Origin: Strix aluco
Taxonomy: Eukaryota > Chordata > Aves > Strigiformes > Strigidae
NCBI RefSeq assembly: GCF_031877795.1
Contig: NC_133932.1
Coordinates: 93,478,994 to 93,542,993, forward strand
DNA length: 64,000 bases
Direction: 5' to 3'
The translations under genes and the position numbers were made by a program. How positions within the stretch are numbered: position 1 is the first letter of the stretch; each line of letters starts with the position of its first letter. The notes beneath the pieces are model-generated. The model did not search any database and had not been told where the DNA came from. It was given only the letters and a program-made list of their open reading frames with translations. Below, in pieces: positions 24,831 to 37,330 of this stretch.

Positions 24831-27800
24831 CATGTTTGATACAATCAAATGAAGAAGGAGGACAGCAGTTTATAGATTCTTCCACATTTGATGGCAACTG
24901 GAATCAGAGATTGCCTTGCAATCATTTTAATAGCAGTTCATGGCACAGGGACCACTACTTTCCGAGGTTGTGGGTGCAATCTTGTCCCTGGTGAAGTAAA
25001 AGGTAAAAGTCTAATTACCTCCAGTGGGCCTATGATTTTGCCTCCTGAAATTGGTACTTCTCATAGGAAAACCAGCTGCTTAAGTAAATTAATTTAGGTG
25101 CTTAAAAAGTAAAGGTAAGTATTTGAATATGCATAAAAAAATACCCAACTTGGCAACAACATAAGGAGCATAATAAATAAAAATTGAGTACAAACCTCAA
25201 AAACAGTCTTGATAGGAAAGTATTATTATTTTAAAATTAAAATAATTTACATAATAGCATATATTTAGGCAGAATTCTATAAAAATAAATAAGACAAGCT
25301 TCCTGCCCTGGAGAGATTTCATTCTTAATAAGACATGACAAACAAATGCAAGGCAAATTAAAACAGGTGGAAGAAAAGAAAATAGAAGGAGCAAGATATT
25401 TAAAAATTAAAAAATATAGGTGGTAGAAAGAATGGAATAACAAGTTGAATTTAGCAAACATGTTAGTTTGCAAGCAAGATCATTTGCTGGGGCAGAATTG
25501 TTCAGAAAACTCCTGCACTTCACACAAATTGCAAATGCACTTGTGATACTTGAACTACATCTTTATTAAGAAATTTAACTTTTTATCAACCCATCTAAGT
25601 AAGGCCAACACTTGTTAAAATCCCCAAGTAATTATTCTCTCCATTGTAATTTCTAAATATTTTTAAATGTGTATTTTATGGAATTGTTCAGGAAAGATTT
25701 GGAAAGATATGGCTCATAGTGAGGCCTTCCTTGGCTGTTTCTGGAGGACCCTCAGGTAGGCTGTACTGTGATGGGATATCTCAAGAGAAATTTTTGCCTC
25801 ACTTGTTCCAAAGTTCTATCTTGCTTGTAATTATCGTCTACAGCATGGTCCTGAGATTTAGAAAATGACCACTACATAGTCACAGTCATCTGTCTGACCA
25901 CTAGGTTACTTGCATATCCAAGGTTACTTGTGTATCTCTGTTCCTGACATGGGAGACAATTAGGCCTCAGTGGGAGGGGACTGAAAGAGCAAGGTAAACA
26001 GCTTAAACATTACATAGATGGTGGAAAAGGAAAGTAGAAGGCTGCCAGGTCCTTGGATCCTACAAGACTTTCTCCAAACTTAAAGCTTTGCAATGTGGAT
26101 TTAATCCAGGAGAGAGGGTAGGCTGAAAGTTCAGAAGGAAGATAGATTTTAATTTAATGAATGGTTGAACCAATAGAGGGATGAAACTATTATATACTGG
26201 TGAGGCATTTTTAATAAAATACCTTAAATTAATTTAACCTACAGACTAACTGGTTGGTGATGTATAATGCATTCTTGTAAAAGTAAACCCACATGCTTCC
26301 AATATTGTACCAAATTAAAGTTTTATGCATGTAATGTAAAAAGAGGTACTTTTTGAAAGATTAACTCCAATATCTTCAAGCATTGGCTTAATATTCAGCT
26401 TACATATAGCATTCTTAAAAAGTCAGTGCACATTAAAATAATTTTACTGCATAGTCATGCTTCACGCAACTTTGTTTTTTAGTACTATTCTTGATGTCTC
26501 AAGATCCTTCCCTTACACTAAATCATCTGAAAGTTTAAACCCCACCTTGTCCACTACTGGATTCTTGGTGATTGTATCAGCATTTCAGTGGATGGCATTC
26601 TAGAACTGAATCATATTGGGAAATTGGTTTACAACTGCAGTTTAAATGTGACCATTATACTGACATAAATTATGCCTTTGTAGTAGATGATGTATAATAA
26701 AGGCCAGTAACAACAGTGAAGAGATTTTAAAGATGTGAGGCATACACAGTGTGATGAAACATTTTGAAAAAAAAAAAGTTCCAACAAATCCCATTTCAGA
26801 GTGTAGTGGGGACAATATCCATTTGAAGCATGTTTTGAAAAGGGTCTCCAATTCCTTCAGCTTTCCCACTGAGTCAAATGACAAATATCCCAAAATAGAA
26901 GAGTGATTACATAGGTCCTCTGTCTCAGACAACCTTTTTATCTTCACATTTATCTCTCAAAAGTCTTAAAACTGCTAGATGCATACGGTCAGAACTAATG
27001 TTCCACTTATCCCCCAGTCAGTGTATCCTTACCTGTACTATTTCAAATCCAGTGTCCTTTATCCTCTCATGTCTGTCTCTGACAATCTGATCCCTACGCT
27101 TTCCATACCCTTCTTATTCCTTTGTGCATTAAAGTTATCAATATCAAAGCAATAGTGTCATGAAAATGAAGAATTGCAAAGTTAGCATTGCAGTCCTATA
27201 ATTAAACAAACAGATTTTGCTGCATCTCCTGCAGGTAAGGTGGCCCTGGGCAGAAAGTTCATGGCTTGTGGTCCTAAGTACATTTTGCCGTTATTTTCTT
27301 AACAGTGCAGTACTTGCCTGATAGGTTTGTTCAAGGAAGGTGATGAACACTGTAGGCTTGCAATGTATCTATTTAATGTTTTAAATAGTGGGGTAAAAGC
27401 ATAACAGGTAAATTGCAAAACAAAAGCTGTTCATATATATTTCATAAAATTATGCCTGTATGTACTGCAACCCTTATTTAAGCATAATTGATGCCATAAC
27501 TCTGCAGCAGCAACATTTCTCTTTCGCTTGGTTATTCAGCCTTTCAAAAACCTACTCCGTCACAGTAGAGGAATCTGATTCTGGGAGGAAGCTTTCCTTT
27601 TCATTTTAATACTGCTGTAAGAACTTTTTTAGTTTGTTTTCTAATTAGACGCTCCCAAAGATCAAGAATCAGAGACCTTGCTTCATTTTTAAACAGCTGG
27701 GTTCCCAGCTGGGTTTGTGTAATGACTTCACTAATTTCCTTTCTTTTAATGTGTTTGTTTTCTATTGGTGAGATGCATTGTTTGGAGTTAGAGTTCCTTT

Positions 27801-30114
27801 GCAAACAGTACTGCTTCCGCTGTTTTAGTTATCCTGCAGTTGATTCTATAGCTCTGATTTACGAGCTAACCTATTTTATGCTTTATGATGATCTGTAATG
27901 GTTTTTAGGTTTTCTAGTTTTTCAACTGCTGTTTAGTTTTCAGAGATTTAAAAAACATTCTTCCAAGATATCATTAGAAGTTAGCAGAATGTTTTCATAT
28001 ATAATAAAATATCTTTAGGCTAATTTGCTGGGAACTTTAACACCCTCATCAGTAGCTTTCTGCGTGTGGCTTAACAATCTTACACGTTTGTAGTTCACAA
28101 GTCCTAACTTCTGATTAAAGGGATTTTGTTGGAGTTTAGGGTTGAGAAAATATGGTGGTTTAAACTTTTTGGGAAAGTAGCACTGTAAAATTGTAAGATT
28201 TTCAGATTGCCATTAAAATTTTACTTTTTATGAAACTATTTTCTATTGTGAGAGACAGGCTGCACTCTATGACAGAACTAGACACATTATATGTTTTGGT
28301 ATTTATTAATCATAAGCAATGCCTTAAATTCGCAATGATAACCTTTTATGAGTGTGTGTGTGAATTTTTTGCTTTGCAGAAGTCTGTCAAGGCAGAAAAA
28401 TAGCCTTCAGAAAAGAAGTTTCCCTTTTCCTTTTTGCAGTACAGGGGTCTACAGCTTGAATATTACCTTGCAAAATTCTTAGCTGCTTTCAGTTCTTTAA
28501 CCATGTTAATTAAACTTACTATTCTTATTTCACAGAAAGGGAAACTGAAAGAGAGTGAAACTAATGCTTTGCTAAATAAATGACAAAAGCCTGCTTTTCT
28601 TTATTTGTAGTTTTCTTCTTTGATACTATCTTTAATTTGACCCTTCTTTTCCCTCTCACACCATACGACAGGATTCACTTAATTGCATGTATTTTCCTTT
28701 TAAGGAAGCTGTGGGTTTTGGTCTCCAGAAGAGCTCTATCTTTTTCTCTGAAGCCAGAGAAGACAATCAGTTGCTGATAGTTTTTAAAGCCATAGCTAAA
28801 AGATCAGATCTGAGGTGCCTTTCACTAAGAAGTACCACACAACAAAAGTATGCTGAGGCAGGATTACAGCCCTTCTACTGAGGGGTGTCCCTCCTCTCTG
28901 CACAGAGCACACTGACACCTTAATGTTATAGCCAGAGCCAGCCTGTGGAAGGTTTACTTGAACACTGTCAAGGTGGAAAATATTTACACTGAGCTTTGGA
29001 GGCAAGCTCAGGCACTTTTCTTTTTTGTCCCTATCAGCTTGTTGTTGCCAGTTCCAGACTTAAACTGCCCTTCAGCTGCCCTTGCTCCTTTTTTTTTGCT
29101 TGTTCCCCCGTATGCTTTCAATTTAGATCTGATGAAGGTAGATTTTACCTGAAGAAGTTATTTTTGACTGGACATAAGGCAAAGCTGGGGAAAGTCCCAA
29201 GACAAATAAAAATCCCTGTCATCCTTTTGTGGTGCAAGCACAAAGGCCAGATTTTGAATTGCCTTAATTTAAATTCTGTGGACCATGAGCCTGCTGAATC
29301 TCATGTGTCACTCTGGAAACTTGACTGATTTCTCATAGCTACTATTTATATAATAACTGTATTGTAAAGTTTTTAGAGATCCCTCATGGCAATACACTCT
29401 GCCACTGTATAAAATAAGTTTATCTGGAGATTATCAAAAACTCAAGAGTGAAATCATAGAACTCCTTAATGTACTGTGCAGCCAACTCTATTAAGTGTAG
29501 AAACATTTTTTTTTCTTCCACACCACATGAATTGTGTTTCTAAATACTTGGAGTGGTAGATAATCATAGTCACTACTGTAAAAGACAGAATTCTCCTGTG
29601 AGATACTAATGTTCTATTTATAATTTATTGTTCTCTAAAATACACAGCAGTAATTATGTTTATTCTCAGAAACCAAGTGTTCTCATTTCAGGGTGGGGAT
29701 CCTTCGTTTTGTTTCTTTGCAAGCAAAGAATGCAGCCTGTAAGGTAATAATGCTATGTAAGGTCAGAAGGTGCAAAAATATCTTCACGCAGTAAGATTCT
29801 GTTTTCAGGCACCTGTTTTATAGACTAGCCATGCTGTGAACCACCACAACTCTGACTCTGCTGAAAGACAGTGTGGATCTGGCTGGATTTATTAGCTCAG
29901 ACACAAAAGCAAATATGGTTATACTGCCACCAAAGCCAGCTTAGTTCCAAAAAGAATAAAGTAGGTTTTATTTGGCAGAGAGACAAAACAAGCTCTGGTA
30001 ATTGAAGCTGGTCCTACACTGGCCAGAATGGATGTTTCAGCACTGTGTTCCCAAAATTAGAGGTAGAAAGAAGAGCGATGCACTGCTTAGAGTTCACTGG
30101 TGTTGATGACAGGC

Positions 30115-30200
30115 TATTTGGTATGTCTGCACTGCTAAATTAAAAGAAGGTTGGAGAGAGTACTGAAGCACTGTTCCCTGTTCATCCACACTGTTTAATT
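30115..30200. repeat. possible ancient palindromic element relic
   Basis: GTATGTCTGCACTGCTAAATTAAAA at the left faces CACACTGTTTAATTGC at the right. The words ATGTCTACACTG...TTAAA and TTTAATTGC...AGTGTAGACAT are, from memory, the ends of an old amniote palindromic repeat. The arms here are degenerate, and a shared TATGTCTACA word also occurs near 22397. I cannot name the family. Confidence 0.25.
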
Positions 30201-31736
30201 GCTAGTTTATTCCCTGGATTTGTTTCAGATGATTTCAGCTTAGCTTTTTCCCAAAAAGTGCGGTCTAGGAAGGGTCAGCCTTCAGTAACATGAGCACAGC
30301 TGGTCACTTCAACCTGGTCCTTGGGTCATTCCCAGGCTGACTTTTATTTAGCAGTAGACACTGCTTTATTACTCCCCTTAACTCAAATTCAGCACAGCTG
30401 TGACAACCTGAGCTGGCTCCTGTAAAAGGGATTCAAGCCTCATCTTCCAGAATAGTGTCCCTTTATCACTCCCATTAAAGTGTCTTGGTATCTAAAATAG
30501 TGCACTGAGATAGTATGAGTCAGTAAGACCAGATAGCCTAGCTGTTGGGACTCTGTCCTCGGGGAAACAAGATGTGGATCTGAGACTACATTTTTAAAAA
30601 GAGAAGATATTATATTGTATATTATGTCTTCAGTTTGTAAATTAAAGGACCTCTGAAACAGGAAGGAATGCCTTAGGAAACTTAACAAGACAATACCTCA
30701 TTTCAAAGTGTTCTTTGGCTTTAAAAACAATCTGTGTGATAATGGGATCAGACCAGTTTCACGCTTATGTACAGTTGATGTTTTGGAAGACATTTGTATG
30801 ATTTTTTCTCTCCCCTATTCCATTTGTATTCTTGCTGTCCAACAATCAAATGTATTTGTACAATTGCTAGACATTACAGTGTATTGTTTCAGATGCATGT
30901 CTCCATAGTTACTGTTTACAGTATCTTCCTCTGCCTGGACTGTTGTGTCAATAAGCTCCCTCGTTTGGAAGTAACATGTCTATTTTTCAGTAAAAGAGAT
31001 TCCTCTCCTCAACAGCTTGCTGATTAGGTAAGCATTTAGGCAACTATTCATCTCCTATATCTTTGGTCATCTAAAAATTAGGCATCTATCATGGCATATC
31101 TCTTCAACTGTCTAAATGTAGTCATGTAGTCTAAGCCAGTTACCTAGGCTACCTCTATAAACAATGGAGAGAGATAGTTGCAAAAAATGATTCATTCCAA
31201 TTATTTTAGATGGTTACCTTGAGAAGCCTGAAATAAGATCCAAGAAGAGATGAACGCCTACACCTCCTCTCAGAAGTAGCATCTAATTTTTTTGGATCAA
31301 GAAACCAAAGTTGTGAAAAGTTTAATTGCATAGGCCCCAAGATACTGTTGTTTGAATACAATCATAATGAACAGCTTAAGAACAACAGACGTCACAACTG
31401 GAGCAGTATTCAGAATGTCCCAATCCTCCATATGATGTTCTGAACTGAAGATGACTATTTCTCTTTCAGTCTTATTACCTAGGTGAAAACAAAATCAAGA
31501 TTAGAAGAAGACAAAGGAGATCAATCTTTCTTTTGATTTTTATTTCTCTTTTTCTCCTGTCTTGTAGGCTAAGAGCTCCCTCAAATACCATTCTCAGCAG
31601 ATATTAATTTATGTAATACATCTAGAATACTACAATATTTCTGGGAAGTAGAACTAACATCAGAACAGCATCTATGTCCTTCATATTCTTTCTTTGCATT
31701 TGCCCCATGACATGTCCTTTATTTGGCATATTGTAT

Positions 31737-31741
31737 AGGTT
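31737..31741. repeat. target-site duplication, left copy
   Basis: AGGTT, identical to the five bases at 32311-32315 on the other side of the LTR. A 5-bp duplication is made by the retroviral integrase at insertion. Confidence 0.85.
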
Positions 31742-32310
31742 TGTTCTGGTTTCGGCTGGGATAGAGTTAATTTTTCTTAATAGCTAGAATAGTGCTGTGT
31801 TTTGGATTCAGTATGGGATTTGGTATGAGAAGAATGCTGATAATACAATGATGTTTTCAGTTGTTGCAAAGAGATCAAGGACTCTCGAACTCCCCATGTC
31901 CTGCCTGTGCACAAGTGTACAAGAAGCTGGGAGGGAGCAGAGCCAGAGCACCAGACTCAAATTAGCCAGTGAAATATCCCATATCATGTAACATCATGCT
32001 CAGTCTATAAAGGAGGGGTGTCTGGGAAGGAGGGGGATCTCTTTCTTCTGGGATTGTGACTGTGGGATCTTGGTATTTCAGGAACAGGCTGGGTATCAGT
32101 CAGTGGGTGGTGAGCAATCACATTGTGCATTACCCATTTGTACTTTCTATTATTGTTATTGTTCTATTTTATTACAATTATTAAACTCTTTTTACCTTAA
32201 CCTACAAGCCTCCCTTTACCCCTCTAAACCTCTTCCGCATTCCCTGAACAGAGGAGGGCCAGCAAGCAGCTACGTGGTGTTTGGCTGCCAGCCAGGTTTG
32301 AACCATGACA
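31742..32310 (+). mobile_element. solo LTR of an avian endogenous retrovirus (younger copy)
   Basis: The element begins TGTTCTGGTTTCGGCTGGGATA and ends CCATGACA, is 569 bp long and is flanked by exact AGGTT duplications. It keeps a TATA box (TATAAAGG at about 32005-32012) and a downstream ATTAAA polyadenylation signal at 32180-32185, giving a clear U3-R-U5 order on the + strand. It is related to the copy at 5815 over its first 60 bases and its 3' end (AGCAGCTACGTGGT..GGCTGCCAGCC), but differs in the middle, so it is another subfamily. No internal retroviral sequence is next to it. The LTR could act as a promoter, which is not shown here. Confidence 0.92.
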
Positions 32311-32315
32311 AGGTT
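32311..32315. repeat. target-site duplication, right copy
   Basis: AGGTT, exact partner of 31737-31741. It fixes the 3' end of the LTR at 32310. Confidence 0.85.
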
Positions 32316-33117
32316 GCATAAGTTACAGTTGTCATCATGGCTCTGTGACTTCTGGAGAACAAACTGATCCAATATTTTTTATTGCTATTTCTTGATGCTC
32401 TATTCATTTTGTTGCTGCTCCTTTTAGACTCTCCATTAGCTTAAATCACACTGTCTTGCAGACCTATGAGCCTACTAAACTAAAAAAAAAATTGAAGACA
32501 GAAGATTGCCTATCATGTTGGGTCTTCTCCATTTCCCCCAGGCCCAATGACATAATCTCTTAAATATTTTGAAATTCAGGACATAAAATACTCATTTTTT
32601 TTTCACAAAGTGTGTGACTGTTCTGAGGTAACCACACCTCAGAGGCCACCTTATGAGACCACTGGAAAAGGTATTGCAATGAAAGAGCATCATATATAAA
32701 GTAGGAGAGCAGGGAATAGCATCTAAACTCAGCTCTGTGAATCATACAGAATAATCTTCCCTTTTAATATATTCAGTACTTAATAAGAGCCCTCAAGGGC
32801 CTGTTTGCACTGTAATGAAAACATTTTATAATGTGGTTCTACCATCACAACCTACTTGCAGGTCTGCAACACCCAACACCACCATCTACCTGATCTCCAG
32901 CTATGATGCATAGTTGAAGTCCTCAGTGACTACATAACACATTTTGTACAGGGAAAACTTGAGAAACATTTGAGATAAGGCATTTGTGATTACTCTGGTA
33001 CAACTTAAAACAGGTTGTCAGGAGGTATCAGCCTAAAACACAAAACATTGTAACAGGGGCACAGTGCAAAACTCTTACTTGAAATACAGATTTTCAAGCA
33101 CCGCTGTTCTCATGAAA

Positions 33118-33159
33118 TTAAAAAAATAAAAATAAAAAAAAAAAAAAAGAGAAAAAAAA
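33118..33159. repeat. A-rich low-complexity tract
   Basis: About 40 bases of A broken by a few T and G. No retrocopy is recognisable on either side. Confidence 0.9.
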
Positions 33160-35089
33160 CCCACTTCAGAACCTAAAATGGCCCAAGCCTGAAATGGGGA
33201 AGAATACCTATTAAGGACACTAGTTATTTGGTAATAACTAGTAGAAATAAAGATGTAGCTACAGCTTTGCGGAGGCCAAACACTTCTTCTGAATGAGTGC
33301 TTTAGTGAGCTGTCTATAGAGTCAGACTTTATTCCTCTGTCTCTGGCCCAGTAAATCTTAAATTCGTCATTGATTGGTGACATACCTCCAGCAGGAAGGT
33401 TGTAGGTCACAATGCTCATGCATTTCCCAATGTAGGAAATTTGTCTTTAACTCTTCCACCCTTTCCTCATTAGCATGAGAAAGTAACTGGATTAAGTCTC
33501 CCTTTTCCTGGTCAGGTGCTGTCAACTCTTCTCCCTCTCTTTTGTTCTTTTCAACTGAAAACCGTGCTAAAACTAAGTCCATGCAATATGTATTCTACCT
33601 ATAATTTTTAATGGCATCTATATTTTAGCTTTATGAAAATGTTTAAAAGAATATATATGCCTAGTTCTCTTAAATATGTTGTATTATTAGGAAATTTGTC
33701 CATTTGGAGGATTTTTGCTTGAAGCTAGAGTTCTATTAGCACAGCCCAGTCTAGAAAATGTGGCTTCCCAACTCCAAATCCTATGTAATTTTTGCCTTGT
33801 CAGGACATCTGGTCCATCAAAATATTAGCCCAAAGCTTCAAAGTGTTTTTTTAAGTGAGACAGGATCAGACTTTCACCAAGTTCTCAGACCTAATCTCTC
33901 TCCACAGGACTTTGTTGTTAACAATGCAAAAATGCAAGTTCATTTTAAATGTAGTCTGTCTTAAAGCAAAGACTTTTTTTTTTTTTTCTAGTTCCCTAAC
34001 TGAAAGTTGACTGGAAATATTGCAGAATACAGCCACGTAGTATCTTTGAACACATGCCTTATGTTAGAGCATATAGGCTGCAACATTTTTCACTGTTCTA
34101 TGTTAAATCATGCATTCAGTTGTTTCCATTTATACTGCATCAAAGCAGTTGAAATCCAATTGAAAAGTTTCTTTAGACAGCCATTGTGCAGGAACATGAT
34201 GTCAATATTAATAAAGGCTGAATTTCCCCTTGGCTCACTTCTTACAGATAAGCTTTTCAATAATACACTGCTTGCACCAAAGGTCTGATGGGACTGGGAA
34301 TAGTAAAAAACACTAATAAAAGAATGTTGAATGTTTTTATATTAAATTTCCCCACAGGCAAACTGAAAAGCCTACTTAGAGTACGCCAATCAACATGGCA
34401 CTTATTAAATGTAACAAGAGTCCTGTTACAACAGATCTTTAAAGCCCCTAAATATGAATTAGAAAATAAAGACAAAAGACAATTACAGATGTATTTCTAG
34501 ATTGAAGCCCTGGACACCTCACCTTATACTTACTAACATGACACTATGTTTGATCTTCAAAAAGACTCCATTTTTATCAGCCTACAGCTATATTTTTATT
34601 ACCGCTATTTATTGTACTTAAGAATTTTATCCTTTCTATTTCCAGTCTTTTAAAGTGCATTTTTATGTTTGAGAAAAATACTGTAATTATTTAAAAATAA
34701 GTGAAGTCACTAAGTAGGGTACAAACACACATAACTTTGGGTTGAGTAATATAAGGAAAATAGAAGCATCTGAGTAAAAATAGTGACAACAGTTAGGACA
34801 ATTAGAACAAACGCTTATGTCTTCTAATCAGAACATGGACAACTGAGTGTCTGAAAAACTTTTCATTTTGAGGATTACATCTGTTTCACAAAAGCTAATC
34901 TCTTACACCTGAATTTAAGCAATATTTTCACCCTGTCAAGGTAGTGACAAATATATTAAATCTGTCTGTCTTCTGAGATTGCGAACCCCAATCTGAGATT
35001 TTGCCTTGGGCACAGCAATAAAAAATAAACTCAATTGTTAAGCATAGGGTTCATTTTCTGCAGATGGAAAGAGAAAGAAAAAAGGTTGC

Positions 35090-35300
35090 AGGACCTTTTG
35101 CATGATTGTAGTTTGTCTGTAAATAACTAGCTCAAATTAATCTAAATAGCTGTAAAACATTTAAACTTCTATGCAACTGGGACAATTCCTGTAACAGTAT
35201 TGGCTTTTATGTTAATTGGTATCTATTAATTTGGAAAAAGAGGTGCATTTTATTAAATTAAAAAGAATAAAATAATGAATCTTTTGTGTAATCCATGTTA
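35090..35300. promoter_or_regulatory. candidate conserved non-coding element
   Basis: Complex AT-rich sequence with several homeodomain-type cores (CAAATTAATC, GTTAATTGG, TATTAATTT) and no low-complexity runs in its first 150 bases. The impression of a conserved element rests on composition only. Direct evidence of constraint is absent. Confidence 0.18.
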
Positions 35301-36299
35301 ACATTAAGTATTTTGTTTGAAGTTGTAAGCAAAGCACAAGGAAATAGTTATCAAAGTCTGTTCTGTGGACTCAGCAGTTTTCTAAGTTTGTTATATGAAA
35401 ACTTAGATGTTATTTAAAAATGCTGACAACACACTAAATATGTTCCCATCATATTTGATGAGTCTGCCCTGAACTCCATTGGGATCTTTCAGGTGATTTC
35501 CTATTTATATTGAATCATGTGTTAAATAAACAACTGCTGTATTTGTCACAAAGAAGTTACACATTTATTAAGAGGACAAGAGGCAGTGTCTGTCTTAAAA
35601 TGTTATCCAGCTGTGGAATACTTTGAAACCTTAGCTTAGGACAGTTTTCTGTTTTCTATGTCCCACAACTCTAAAATATATAAAATAACATTTTGCATTT
35701 ATGGATAGATACTGAAATGGACAGAATTAGATGTTATAACTTCCAAGATGACTTAAGACTTGATAAATATTTGAGTTACTGTTTCAATATCAGTATTTTA
35801 TTGTATGAGCAAGATACATATTTTATGCAAAGTTTACTTAAGTCGAAGTCGCAAAGACATTCTACCAGGTATTTTTGGGTCTTTGCTGTAAACCTGCAGA
35901 AGCAAATTTGATTGTATGATCTTTGTAATGCTTCTAGAGATATAAATATTTCCAATAGCCATATTACAGGAAAAATGTATTTCCCGTGCACAGACTGGAG
36001 AATTAACACTATTGATATCAGCAGACATCAGCTATTGCTCAATATGACAGCTAGCAAATTTATTCACCAAGTAACAACAGAAACAGCAAGAGGTCATTCT
36101 ACTTTAGATGCGATTTGAAACTAATTAGTATTTGATAGAATAGCTGGTCTAGAACTTGTATGGAGTAATCATAAATTCATTCTGTCTATTAAGTTGAAAG
36201 ATAAAAAAATACAGACTGGTAAAACAAGTTACGGAATTCAGTAGAGCATATTTCCTAAATAAAATTCAGTAAAATGTTGATAAAACTAACAGGTCTGAA

Positions 36300-36560
36300 G
36301 AGTTAAGGGATGAAAACAGAGAGGAGACTTGGTATTACTTTGGGAAGGGTGACAAATCTGGAGAAAGATGAGTTTGATCTACTGACATGAATATCTATTT
36401 TAAGAGGGATATCAAGAAAATGCAAAGAGCAAAAAGCAGAGGAAAGTACAGAAAAATTATAAAAACTTCCTAAGAGGTCAAGAATTAAAAATTAAGAAAT
36501 AAAAGATCAGACTAAGACACTGCAAAAGTTACTAAAACAAACAACAAAATAAGTCTTCAA
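36300..36560. repeat. purine-rich stretch
   Basis: A/G-rich + strand (for example GGGATGAAAACAGAGAGGAG and GCAAAGAGCAAAAAGCAGAGG) without tandem structure. It is similar in character to the stretches at 21.7 and 24.5 kb. An eroded LINE is possible but not shown. Confidence 0.4.
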
Positions 36561-37135
36561 AGCCAGAGATGAGAATATGAAAAGAAAGATGTATCCTATA
36601 CAGTTACTGCCTATGTGTCATTAACTAAATGAATACCTTGGTTTTTAATAAGGATGTTGCAGCTAACTATAGTGGCAAAAGCCAGATGAATAACAAGAAT
36701 GACGTTATAAACTTGGAATTATTATAACAAAGATGGGAACAGAACACCTAAGTCTTAATGCTCTCAAACTGAATGCCTTTTTTCTCTCTGTCCCAGAATG
36801 CTAAAACAGTCAACGTGCAGAATTACATGTCCAGCAGTGGCTTTCTATCAATTCAACAGTGAATAATAGTACAGCCAGAGAAAAACAAATACAATGCATC
36901 AAGAGAGGAAGAGAAGGAGAAATCTATCAAGGCAACTTTAAGTCTGTTCATAGTTACTTTCCTTCATTTTTATGGAATAACTTTAGTTCAGATATAAAGT
37001 TAAACAACCTACAGGATTTTTAATTTAAGTAATTTTAATTGTACTTGAGATGCTCTAGGAGTAAGTACATCTCATCTGAGTGAGTGTAATTTCTCAAGTT
37101 TTCTGAATCACCTATGACTGCATAGATACTTGGAT

Positions 37136-37330
37136 CAATAGATTTTAAGGTCATAAGAAACCACTATGTTAATCTAGTCTGACCAATATCCCCACAATCT
37201 CATCAGTAATTTCTTCACTGAACTAATGGCTTCTCTTTGACCAATGACATAGATCTTTAAACATGTTCCCTTGATTGGAAAACTCTTGATGATAGAATCT
37301 GTATGTCATCAAATATGTCATCATGTAGCA
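37136..37330 (-). mobile_element. ancient CR1-type LINE 3' end relic
   Basis: The + strand reads ATAGATTTTAAGGTCATAAG, then CCACTATGTTAATCTAGTCTGACC. This closely follows the antisense 3' end of an old CR1 lineage widespread in turtles, crocodilians and birds (ATAGATTCTAAGGCCAGAAGGG..., ATCTAGTCTGACC, quoted from memory). Beyond about 37250 the match becomes vague. There is no remaining frame. The copy is far more diverged than those at 14231 and 53429. Confidence 0.6.

Larger units (their letters stand above)
14996..31736. other. AT-rich non-coding DNA, no gene recognised
   Basis: About 16.7 kb without a recognisable exon or young transposon. It contains homopolymer tracts (17466-17482, 19121-19145), a possible conserved element at 16150-16400, and purine-rich stretches at about 21720-21870 and 24520-24830. 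A possible old inverted-repeat relic lies at 30115-30200, with weak old-repeat words near 31030-31100. Open frames up to 110 codons (for example 28996-29328 on the + strand) show no family resemblance. Confidence 0.55.
32316..37135. other. AT-rich non-coding DNA, no gene recognised
   Basis: No exon or RNA gene is recognised. An A-rich tract lies at 33118-33159 and a candidate conserved element at 35090-35300. A purine-rich stretch covers about 36300-36560. An acceptor-like pyrimidine tract ends in CAG at 36796. The frame after that site (starting AATGCTAAAACAG) closes after about 21 codons and has no family resemblance. Confidence 0.55.

Noticed and set aside
28996-29328. 110-codon open frame on the + strand
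   Set aside because: No recognisable domain, low-complexity Phe/Cys/Ser-rich start, no promoter or splice context. Within chance length.
33075-33419. 114-codon open frame on the minus strand
   Set aside because: Its C-terminal part is the translation of the A/T-rich tract at 33118-33159. No family resemblance.
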